A stretch of 64,000 nucleotides of DNA from the NCBI RefSeq assembly GCF_003855095.1, contig NZ_CP033972.1, forward strand, positions 2,356,001-2,420,000. The letters run 5' to 3'. This document shows, piece by piece, positions 15,984-22,900 of this stretch. The translations under genes and the position numbers were made by a program. This DNA is from Gordonia insulae. Lineage in GTDB: Bacteria > Actinomycetota > Actinomycetes > Mycobacteriales > Mycobacteriaceae. How positions within the stretch are numbered: position 1 is the first letter of the stretch; every line of letters starts with the position of its first letter. The notes beneath the pieces were generated by a model, which was not told where the DNA came from, searched no databases, and saw nothing but the letters and a program-made list of their open reading frames with translations.

Positions 15984-17249
15984 TCATCCGCGATACTTCC
16001 CCAACTCGATCCGCGCGACGACACCGCGGTGCACTTCGTCCGGCCCGTCCGCCAGCCGCAGGGCGCGCGCGCCGACCCACGATGCCGCGAGCGGGAAGTC
16101 GTCGGTGAGGCCGGCACCGCCGTGCAACTGGATCGCGAGGTCGATGACGTCGAGCGCCATGTTCGGCACCTCCACCTTGATCTCGCTCACCGCCGACACC
16201 GCCTCTGCGGATATCCCCTCCGCTCGCCCCTGATCGAGGAGCCAGGCCGCGTGTAACACCAGGAGCCGTGATCGGTTGATGGCGATGCGCGCGTCGGCGA
16301 TTCGTTCGCTGTTGCCGCCGAGCTTGGCCAGCGGCCGCCCGAATGCGGTGCGCTCCAACGAGCGACGGACGCCGAGCTCGAGCGCGCGCTCGGCGAGACC
16401 GATGGCCCGCATGCAGTGATGGACACGACCGGGACCCAGCCGCCCCTGCGCGATCTCGAACGCCCGGCCCGGACCGAGCAGGACATTCGACGCCGGCACC
16501 CGCACGTCATCGAACGAGACCTCGCCGTGCCCGAGCGGTTCGTCGAAGTAGCCCATGGTGGTGAGCATGCGGTCGACGGTCACCCCCGGGGTGTCGATGG
16601 GCACGAGCACCATCGTGTGTCGCGCGTGCCGGTCGGCGGTTGCGTCGGTGACACCCATGAAGATGAGGATCTTGCACTCGGGATTGCCGACGCCCGTGGA
16701 GAACCACTTGGTCCCGTTGATGATCACGTCGTCGCCGTCGGGGATCGCGGTGGCGGCCATGTTGGTCGCGTCCGACGACGCCACGTCGGGCTCGGTCATG
16801 CAGAAGGCACTGCGGATCTCACCCCTGAGCAGCGGCTCCAGCCACTGCTCTCGCTGCGGCTCGGAGCCGTAACGCAGCAGCACCTCCATGTTGCCGGTGT
16901 CGGGGGCATTGCAGTTGAACACGAGCGGGGCCAGCATCGACGAGCCCATGGCCTCCGCAATCGGCGCGTACTCGATGTTGGTGAGACCTTCGCCGCCGTC
17001 GGTGCCGAAGTCCGCCGCGTAGCGTCCCGCATGTTCCTTGGGCAGAAAGAGATTCCACAGGCCCGCGGCTCGGGCCCTGGCCTTGAGATCGCTCAGGATG
17101 GGAGGCGGCGTCCACCGGTCCTCGCCACTCTCCCGGCGTCGGGCGATGTCGCGATGCACCTCACCTTCGACGGGCGTGATCTCGTCGGCCATGAACGTGC
17201 GCACGCGTGCGGTCAACTCTGCCGACCGCGCGGAGGGAGCGAAATCCAT
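15984..17249 (-). CDS. Acyl-CoA dehydrogenase (LvaC/ACAD11-like)
   Basis: This 421-residue flavoprotein has the long N-terminal domain of the ACAD10/11 and LvaC branch. AFCMTEPDVASSDATNM and KWFSTGVGNPECKI bind flavin, and LHGGAGLTDDFPLAASW is the C-terminal motif. The end, DGPDEVHRGVVARIELGKY, lacks the usual catalytic Glu-Gly-Thr, in keeping with a branch that removes phosphate from 4-phosphoacyl-CoA rather than simply dehydrogenating. It lies 37 bases upstream of the kinase gene in the same direction. The ATG at 17249 fits the domain start; upstream codons are Arg-rich. The assignment as a partner of the kinase is by family knowledge. Confidence 0.82.
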   Translation of the reverse strand: MDFAPSARSAELTARVRTFMADEITPVEGEVHRDIARRRESGEDRWTPPPILSDLKARARAAGLWNLFLPKEHAGRYAADFGTDGGEGLTNIEYAPIAEAMGSSMLAPLVFNCNAPDTGNMEVLLRYGSEPQREQWLEPLLRGEIRSAFCMTEPDVASSDATNMAATAIPDGDDVIINGTKWFSTGVGNPECKILIFMGVTDATADRHARHTMVLVPIDTPGVTVDRMLTTMGYFDEPLGHGEVSFDDVRVPASNVLLGPGRAFEIAQGRLGPGRVHHCMRAIGLAERALELGVRRSLERTAFGRPLAKLGGNSERIADARIAINRSRLLVLHAAWLLDQGRAEGISAEAVSAVSEIKVEVPNMALDVIDLAIQLHGGAGLTDDFPLAASWVGARALRLADGPDEVHRGVVARIELGKYRG

Positions 17250-17298
17250 ACCCGCGACGCTAGTCGGTCGGAAACGATGGATGCGGCGAATCCCGCTC

Positions 17299-17883
17299 TC
17301 AGCGCTGTGCGCGGTCGGCCAGACGCTGTCGCCGTGGCATCGGCGCCCGGCGCGCACACAGCCAGGCACACCCGGCCACCCACACGGCACCGATCAACCA
17401 TCCCGCCAGCACGTCGGTGGTCCAGTGCACACCCAGATACACCCGAGTGCACCCGATCGCAATGGCCCCGGCGGGCGCGAGCAGCAGCACGATCGGGTGG
17501 GCGCGCACCCACGCACTCAGCCGGAAGGCCGCCACGGCCAGCAACCCGAACACGATCGTGCTCATCATCGCGTGGCCCGACGGAAACGAGTAGGTGTCGA
17601 TGTCGAGCAGGCGGTCGACCGTCGGCGGGCGCGGTCGTGCGAACAGGTGCTTGAGACCCACCATGAGCAGGTATCCGACCAGCGAGCCTGCCCCCACCAG
17701 AATCGCCTCGGGGTAGGCGCGGTACACGGCGAGTCCGATGCAGACCATCACCACGATCGTCGAGAGCACGAGCGTGTTGCCGGTTGCCGTGATGACCAGC
17801 GCGAGATCGGTGAGCAGACCCGTGCGGCCGTCGACCACGGTGTCGGTGATCGCGCGGTCGAAGCCGTTCGGACTCAGAAACAT
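17299..17883 (-). CDS. PAP2-family membrane phosphatase
   Basis: This 194-residue integral membrane protein removes phosphate from a lipid or polyprenyl phosphate at the membrane. All three PAP2 motifs are present: K-x6-RP at residues 78-86, PSGH at 101-104 and TR-x5-H-x3-D at 146-157, with Cys145-Thr146 before the Arg where Ser is common. Five or six hydrophobic helices separate them. It is divergent from the MMPL gene and shares the gap that carries the CAAG repeat array, so it might be co-regulated with it. Confidence 0.87.
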   Translation of the reverse strand: MFLSPNGFDRAITDTVVDGRTGLLTDLALVITATGNTLVLSTIVVMVCIGLAVYRAYPEAILVGAGSLVGYLLMVGLKHLFARPRPPTVDRLLDIDTYSFPSGHAMMSTIVFGLLAVAAFRLSAWVRAHPIVLLLAPAGAIAIGCTRVYLGVHWTTDVLAGWLIGAVWVAGCAWLCARRAPMPRRQRLADRAQR

Positions 17884-17921
17884 CTGTCCGCATCCGATCG
17901 GCCGGTCCGTGGGCGCGCCCT

Positions 17922-17954
17922 CAAGTCACCGCCAAGCGATCCGCAAGTCACGGA
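17922..17954. promoter_or_regulatory. Three 11-bp CAAG direct repeats before the MMPL gene
   Basis: CAAG begins at 17922, 17933 and 17944, giving CAAGTCACCGC, CAAGCGATCCG and CAAGTCACGGA in exact 11-bp register. One-turn direct repeats are the classic layout for tandem OmpR/PhoB-family response regulators. The array ends 40 bases before the MMPL start. A matching array lies before the hemerythrin gene. Confidence 0.6.
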
Positions 17955-17994
17955 TTCCACCCTAGCCGTGACATCCCGACCGGAAGGACGACTC

Positions 17995-20163
17995 ATGCAC
18001 ACCACCCTGCTGTATCGGATCGGGCACGCCGCCGCGGCGCATCCGATCCGTGCTCTGCTCGGCTTCGCCGCCGCGCTGGCCGTCCTCCTGGCCGCTTCGT
18101 CGGCGTTCGGCGGCGAGACCCAGGAGAACTGGGACGTCACCGGCACGCCGTCGCAGGCCGGGATCGAACTCCTGCGCGAGCATGTGCCGGGTGCCGGAAA
18201 CGCGTTCGCGCGCATCGTCGTGCACGCCGACGACGGCACCATCCCGGCATCGGCGATCAGCGGACTGCGCGACCGCCTCGGCGACATGGATCACGTGGCC
18301 ACCGTCACCGACGCTCGGTTCAGCGCCGACCGCGACACCGCGGTCCTCACGGTCGGCTACGACGTCCCGGTCACCGATCGCTCCATCATGGGCAACGCGG
18401 ACGGACTGACCGCGGCGATCACCCCCACCCGCGATGCCGGCCTGCGAGTCGAGATGAACGGATCGGTCCCCGAGACCGCTGCGGCGCCGATCAAGGGCCA
18501 CGCCGAGGTCATCGGCATCGCGCTGGCCCTGTTGATCATGGTGTTCGCCTTCGGCTCGGTGATAGCCGCCGGTTTGCCGATCGCCACCGCGATCGCCGGA
18601 CTGATCGCCGGCTCGGCCGGCATCACCCTGCTCGCCGGGATCATCAACGTCAGTCCGACGGCACCCATGGTCGCGAGCATGGTCGGCCTCGGCGTCGGGA
18701 TCGACTACGCGCTGCTGGTGGTCAGCCGGCATGTCGAGTTCCTGCGGCGGGGTCACACCCCGGTCGAGGCGGCCGCCCGGGCCGTCGCCACCGCGGGACG
18801 CTCCGCGGTGTTCGCCGCGACCACCGTGCTGGTCTCACTGATGGGATTGCGACTCGCCGGACTACCCACCTACTCGTCGTTCGGCTTCGCGACCGCGATC
18901 GCGGTGATCGCGATGCTCGGCGCCACCCTCGTCGTGGTGCCCGCGCTGTGTCGGGTCTCCGGTCGCCGGATCGTGCCGCGCACGGCACGGCGCGCGATGA
19001 TCACCGAGAACACCGATCGCATGCCCCTCACCGCACGGTGGGCCGGAAGGGTCGGCCGGCGACCGGTCGTCGCGGTCCTGCTCGCGCTGATCGTGATGGT
19101 CACCCTCGCCGCTCCGGCCGTCGCCATGCGGACCTGGCCGTCGGATTCGGGTGCACAGTCGAGCGAACTGACCACCCGCCGTGCGCACGACCTGCTGGCC
19201 GCCGAGTTCGGTGCGGGCACCAACGCCGACGTCGTCGTGGTCGCCCCGACGCAGGGTGTCGACCGGGACGAACTGTCGGCGGCCATGACCGCCGTCGCGC
19301 AGATTCCCGGGGTGACCGCGGTCGCACCGATCACCGAATCACCGGACCGCGCACTCGACATCGTGCCGATCACCATCGGTCACGACCCGGCGGACGCGGC
19401 CACCGGCGACGTCCTCGACGGCATTCGCGACCGCATCCCCGACGGCGCCATCCTCGCCGGTGAGACCGCGTACTACGACGACATCTCGCAGATGCTGCAA
19501 CGCAGGCTGTGGCTGGTGATCGGCTTCGTCGTCGCCGCGTCGGTCGTCCTGCTCACCGTCCTGTTCCGATCGGTCGTCGTCCCGATCAAGGCCGCCGCCA
19601 TGAACCTCCTGTCCGTCGCAGCCGCGTACGGGGTGATCACCGCGGTGTTCCAGTGGGGTTGGGGCCTGTCGCTGCTGGGTGTCGACCATCCGATCGCGGT
19701 GTCGAGTTGGGTACCGATCCTCGTCTTCGCGATCCTGTTCGGCCTGTCGATGGACTACGAGGTCTTCCTGCTGTCCCGCATCCGCGAGGACTGGCTGGCG
19801 TCCGGGGACGCGCGCGCCAGCGTGATCAGCGGACTCGCCAAGACGGGCCGGGTCATCACCACCGCCGCGGCGATCATGGTCGCCGTGTTCCTGAGCTTTG
19901 CCACCGAGACCGACATCCTGATGAAGATGCTGGGTCTGGGGATGGCGGTGGCGGTCTTCCTCGACGCCACGCTGGTGCGGATGGTCCTCGTACCGGCAAC
20001 GATGTCGCTGCTCGGGCGTGCCAACTGGTGGCTCCCGACCTGGCTGGACCGCATGCTGCCGCACATCGGACTCGAGACGGCAGACGACGACTCCGGCATA
20101 CCGGCCGCGCCCGGCGAAGACTCCCCCGACGTCGAGCCGGACAGAAAACTCACGCCCGCCTGA
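17995..20163 (+). CDS. MMPL-family RND transporter
   Basis: This 722-residue protein is a secondary exporter of the MMPL type, usually moving lipids or drugs. It has an N-terminal helix, an extracytoplasmic loop, a membrane bundle with GVGIDYALLVVSRHVEF, a second loop and a second bundle with LSMDYEVFLLSRIREDW. These two D-Y pairs carry the proton relay. The ATG at 17995 follows GGAAGGA; a longer in-frame stretch upstream overlaps the PAP2 gene antisense and is not coding. The substrate is unknown. The CAAG repeat array upstream suggests control by a response regulator together with the hemerythrin gene. Confidence 0.88.
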   Translation: MHTTLLYRIGHAAAAHPIRALLGFAAALAVLLAASSAFGGETQENWDVTGTPSQAGIELLREHVPGAGNAFARIVVHADDGTIPASAISGLRDRLGDMDHVATVTDARFSADRDTAVLTVGYDVPVTDRSIMGNADGLTAAITPTRDAGLRVEMNGSVPETAAAPIKGHAEVIGIALALLIMVFAFGSVIAAGLPIATAIAGLIAGSAGITLLAGIINVSPTAPMVASMVGLGVGIDYALLVVSRHVEFLRRGHTPVEAAARAVATAGRSAVFAATTVLVSLMGLRLAGLPTYSSFGFATAIAVIAMLGATLVVVPALCRVSGRRIVPRTARRAMITENTDRMPLTARWAGRVGRRPVVAVLLALIVMVTLAAPAVAMRTWPSDSGAQSSELTTRRAHDLLAAEFGAGTNADVVVVAPTQGVDRDELSAAMTAVAQIPGVTAVAPITESPDRALDIVPITIGHDPADAATGDVLDGIRDRIPDGAILAGETAYYDDISQMLQRRLWLVIGFVVAASVVLLTVLFRSVVVPIKAAAMNLLSVAAAYGVITAVFQWGWGLSLLGVDHPIAVSSWVPILVFAILFGLSMDYEVFLLSRIREDWLASGDARASVISGLAKTGRVITTAAAIMVAVFLSFATETDILMKMLGLGMAVAVFLDATLVRMVLVPATMSLLGRANWWLPTWLDRMLPHIGLETADDDSGIPAAPGEDSPDVEPDRKLTPA

Positions 20164-20169
20164 CGCGCA

Positions 20170-20202
20170 CAAGTGCGCTCCAAGTGAGGCCCAAGCGCCA
20201 TG
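20170..20202. promoter_or_regulatory. Three 11-bp CAAG direct repeats before the hemerythrin gene
   Basis: CAAG starts at 20170, 20181 and 20192 (CAAGTGCGCTC, CAAGTGAGGCC, CAAGCGCCATG), again exactly 11 bp apart. The array lies just after the MMPL stop and 62 bases before the next start. GAATCT at 20205-20210 could be a -10 box. The likeness to the array at 17922 points to one regulator. Confidence 0.6.
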
Positions 20203-20264
20203 TCCGAATCTGTTGAGGCCCCGAACACGACGGGGACAGCCCACCCGAACCGAGGAATCCCGAG

Positions 20265-21059
20265 ATGACCACCACGCACACCGCCGACACCGACCCCACC
20301 CCCGCGTCCGCCCTCCGTGGCTCGCACGCCCGCATCCCCGAGACCGGTGAACCGACCGTCGACCAGCTCCGGCTGCCCGGCCAGGCCGCGGCCCCCGACG
20401 GCCCGCTCGACCCGTTCATGATGTACCTCGCCCACCACGGTTTCCGGCGCGACCTCGCGGAGTTCGCCGAGGCGGTTCCGCACACGCCCGTCCCCGACCA
20501 CACCACCTGGCGCGCGCTGCAGGCACGCTGGTCGGTGTTCCGGGAGATCCTCCACCACCATCATGCGGGTGAGGACGCGTGGATCTGGCCCATGCTGGAG
20601 AGCCGCTGCACCTCCGCCGAGCGGGCCGTACTCGACGCGATGGAAGCCGAGCACGGGATGATCGACCCGCTGCTCGAGGCCTGCGACGCGGGATTCGCGA
20701 CGATGGCCGCCGGTGCCGACGCCGATGCGCGTGCCGAGCTGTCACGTGTGCTGGCCGAGACCCACGACCACCTCGCCGCACATCTCGCGCACGAGGAGAA
20801 CGACGCGCTGACGCTGATCCAGCAGCACCTGACCGTCGACGAGTGGACGGAGCTGGAGGAGAAGTTCGGCGAGGACTCGTCCCTCAGAGATGCTCTGCGC
20901 CTGGCTCCCTGGATGCTCAAGGGACTCGACGACGACACCCTCGGCATTCTCCGGCCGCGCATTCCGCGGCCCCTGTGGCTGTTCGCAAAGCTCGGCTCAC
21001 GGTCGTTCCGCCGAGCCGATCGTCGCGCATTCCGCTATCACCCCGACGCCACGCACTGA
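20265..21059 (+). CDS. Hemerythrin HHE-domain protein
   Basis: This 264-residue helical protein carries the hemerythrin-type di-iron site ligands: HHHHAGEDAWIWP near residue 100, EHGMIDPLL near 128 and HLAAHLAHEENDAL near 170. HHE proteins bind O2, NO or store iron; in mycobacteria they have been tied to redox and NO responses. A C-terminal segment with LWLFAKLGSRSFRRADRRAF is basic and not part of the iron site. GAATCCCGAG-type sequence precedes the ATG. It shares an 11-bp CAAG array with the MMPL gene upstream and may be cotranscribed or separately activated. Confidence 0.85.
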   Translation: MTTTHTADTDPTPASALRGSHARIPETGEPTVDQLRLPGQAAAPDGPLDPFMMYLAHHGFRRDLAEFAEAVPHTPVPDHTTWRALQARWSVFREILHHHHAGEDAWIWPMLESRCTSAERAVLDAMEAEHGMIDPLLEACDAGFATMAAGADADARAELSRVLAETHDHLAAHLAHEENDALTLIQQHLTVDEWTELEEKFGEDSSLRDALRLAPWMLKGLDDDTLGILRPRIPRPLWLFAKLGSRSFRRADRRAFRYHPDATH

Positions 21060-21069
21060 AGCACGGGCG

Positions 21070-22212
21070 TCAGCGCGTCGCCAGCGACCGCCCGATCACA
21101 AGTCGCTGGATCTGGTTGGTGCCCTCGAAGATCTGCGTGATCTTTGCCTCGCGCATGTAGCGCTCGACCCGGAAGTCCCGGGTGTAGCCGTAGCCGCCGA
21201 GCACCTGGACGGCGTCGGTGGTCACCTTCATCGCGGCATCGGTCGCAACGAGTTTGGCGGTCGCCGCGGCGCGGGAGTAGGGGCGCCCCGCGTCACGGCG
21301 GCGGGCCGCGTCGAGATAGGTCGCCCGCGCCGAATCCACCGCGGCCGCCATGTCGGCCAGCAGAAAACTCAGACCCTGATGATCGATGATCTTGCGGCCG
21401 AATGCCGTTCGCTCCTGCGCGTAGTCCACGGCGGCGTCCAGGGCGGCCTGCGCGAGGCCCGTCGCGACCGCGGCGATACCCAGACGCCCGGAGTCGAGTG
21501 CGGAGAACGCGATGGTCAGACCCTCCCCCTCGGCGCCGAGCAGACGTTCATCGGAGATGAGGGCGTCGTCGTAGGTGGCCGACGTGGTCGGCACCGCGTG
21601 CAGGCCCATCTTCTCCTCGGGCCTGCCGAAGGTCAGCCCGTCGGAATCCCGCGGCACGAGCAGGCAGCTGATGCCCTTCGAACCCTCACCGGTGCGGACG
21701 AAGACGTTGTAGACATCGGCGATGCCGCCGTGGGTGATCCAGGCCTTCGCGCCGTTGACGCGATACCCACCCTCGACGGCGGTGGCCTTGCACGTCAGGG
21801 CCGCGGCGTCCGACCCGGCCTGCGGTTCGGAGAGGCTGTACGCGCCGATGATTCTGCCGTTCAACAGATCCGGGAGCCACTGCTGCTTCTGCTCCTCGGT
21901 ACCGAAGTTGAACAGCGGGTGACAGGCCAACCCGTGCACACTGACCGCGACGGCGACGGCCGCCCATCGGGCGCCGAGTTCCTCGAGCACCTGCAGATAG
22001 ACCTCGTAGGGTTGGCCGCCGCCGTCCCACTCGACGGGATACGGGAGCCCGAGCAGGCCGGCCTCCCCCATCTCGGCGAACAGCCCCTCCGGGTACTTCT
22101 CCGCCTTCTCGTACTCGTCGGCGACCGGGGCCAGCCGTTTGTCGGCGAAGTCCCGGGTGAGCGCGATGAGGTCGTACGCCTCGTCGGTGGGCAGGAGTCG
22201 ATCGACCGCCAT
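21070..22212 (-). CDS. Acyl-CoA dehydrogenase (FadE type)
   Basis: This 380-residue FAD enzyme has LSEPQAGSDAAAL and AWITHGGIADV for flavin binding, VLGGYGYTRDFRVERYMREAK at the C-terminal FAD region and QIFEGTNQIQ carrying the catalytic Glu. It looks like a short- to medium-chain dehydrogenase. GGAGG five bases before the ATG at 22212 sets the start; a GTG four codons earlier lacks a site. It is divergent from a TetR gene, with palindromes in the 94-base gap, and is the likely target of that regulator. Confidence 0.87.
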   Translation of the reverse strand: MAVDRLLPTDEAYDLIALTRDFADKRLAPVADEYEKAEKYPEGLFAEMGEAGLLGLPYPVEWDGGGQPYEVYLQVLEELGARWAAVAVAVSVHGLACHPLFNFGTEEQKQQWLPDLLNGRIIGAYSLSEPQAGSDAAALTCKATAVEGGYRVNGAKAWITHGGIADVYNVFVRTGEGSKGISCLLVPRDSDGLTFGRPEEKMGLHAVPTTSATYDDALISDERLLGAEGEGLTIAFSALDSGRLGIAAVATGLAQAALDAAVDYAQERTAFGRKIIDHQGLSFLLADMAAAVDSARATYLDAARRRDAGRPYSRAAATAKLVATDAAMKVTTDAVQVLGGYGYTRDFRVERYMREAKITQIFEGTNQIQRLVIGRSLATR

Positions 22213-22238
22213 CAGAACCTCCACAGGGAACAGAAACA

Positions 22239-22265
22239 GTACTCAGGTACCAACCATAGTACTAT
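22239..22265. promoter_or_regulatory. Operator between ACAD and TetR genes
   Basis: GTAC-N4-GTAC at 22239-22250 and the perfect 10-bp palindrome ATAGTACTAT at 22256-22265 lie in the middle of the divergent gap. They share the core GTAC and are 17 bp apart centre to centre, fitting binding of two repressor dimers. Confidence 0.5.
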
Positions 22266-22306
22266 TGTGGCGACGAGCAGAACACCGCCGAGGGAGGAAC
22301 CGCCGG

Positions 22307-22900
22307 ATGACCCGCGCCGACCGCACCCGTTTCGCGACACGACGCCGCGGTGATCTCTTCGACTCCCTGCTCGGCCTGCTGCTCGACGAGGGCTTCGCCC
22401 ACCTGGGAGTGGCCGATCTCGCGGCACGGCTGCGGTGCTCCAAGTCGACGCTGTACACCCTCGCGGACAGCAAGGAGCAGCTCGTCATCAAGACCGTCAC
22501 ACACTTCTTCCGCACCGCCACCGACCACGTCGAGGCGAGCGTCGCGCAGGAATCCGGGGCACGCGAGCGGGTGATCACCTATCTGGTCGCGGTCGGCGAT
22601 GCACTCGCCCCGGCGTCGGAGAGGTTCATGGCCGATCTCCACGCATTCGGGCCGACCCGCGAACTCTACGAACGCAACACCGCAGCAGCCGCTCATCGCG
22701 TCCAGCAACTGATCTCCGAGGGCGTGGCCGCCGGCGACTTCCGCGACATCGACGCCGCCTTCGCCGCCGACCTCGCCGCGTCGATGATGAGTCGCATCCA
22801 GCGCCGCGAGGTCGCGACCGCGACCGGCCTCGACGACGCCAGCGCCTACCGCCAGCTCGCGTCGATCCTCACCACCGGCATCATCGCAGGCCCCGCCTGA
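22307..22900 (+). CDS. TetR-family regulator of the adjacent acyl-CoA dehydrogenase
   Basis: A 197-residue TetR-type repressor with helix-turn-helix near residues 35-60 (VADLAARLRCSKSTLYTLADSK). The recognition helix ends STLYTLADSKEQL rather than the common YYHFxSKE, a variant of one subgroup. The C-terminal domain is all-helical. AGGGAGGAAC precedes the ATG at 22307; the frame is open further upstream but would overlap the divergent ACAD gene. It probably represses itself and the ACAD through the GTAC palindromes. Confidence 0.83.
   Translation: MTRADRTRFATRRRGDLFDSLLGLLLDEGFAHLGVADLAARLRCSKSTLYTLADSKEQLVIKTVTHFFRTATDHVEASVAQESGARERVITYLVAVGDALAPASERFMADLHAFGPTRELYERNTAAAAHRVQQLISEGVAAGDFRDIDAAFAADLAASMMSRIQRREVATATGLDDASAYRQLASILTTGIIAGPA

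Noticed and set aside
14912..16108. 398-codon plus-strand frame
   Set aside because: Antisense to the kinase gene whose motifs (HND, DWE) are clear; the translation is His/Val/Gly-rich without a family.
17038..17994. N-terminal extension of the MMPL protein
   Set aside because: The stretch before the ATG at 17995 is antisense to the PAP2 and ACAD genes and is Arg/His/Pro-rich; the family start is at 17995.
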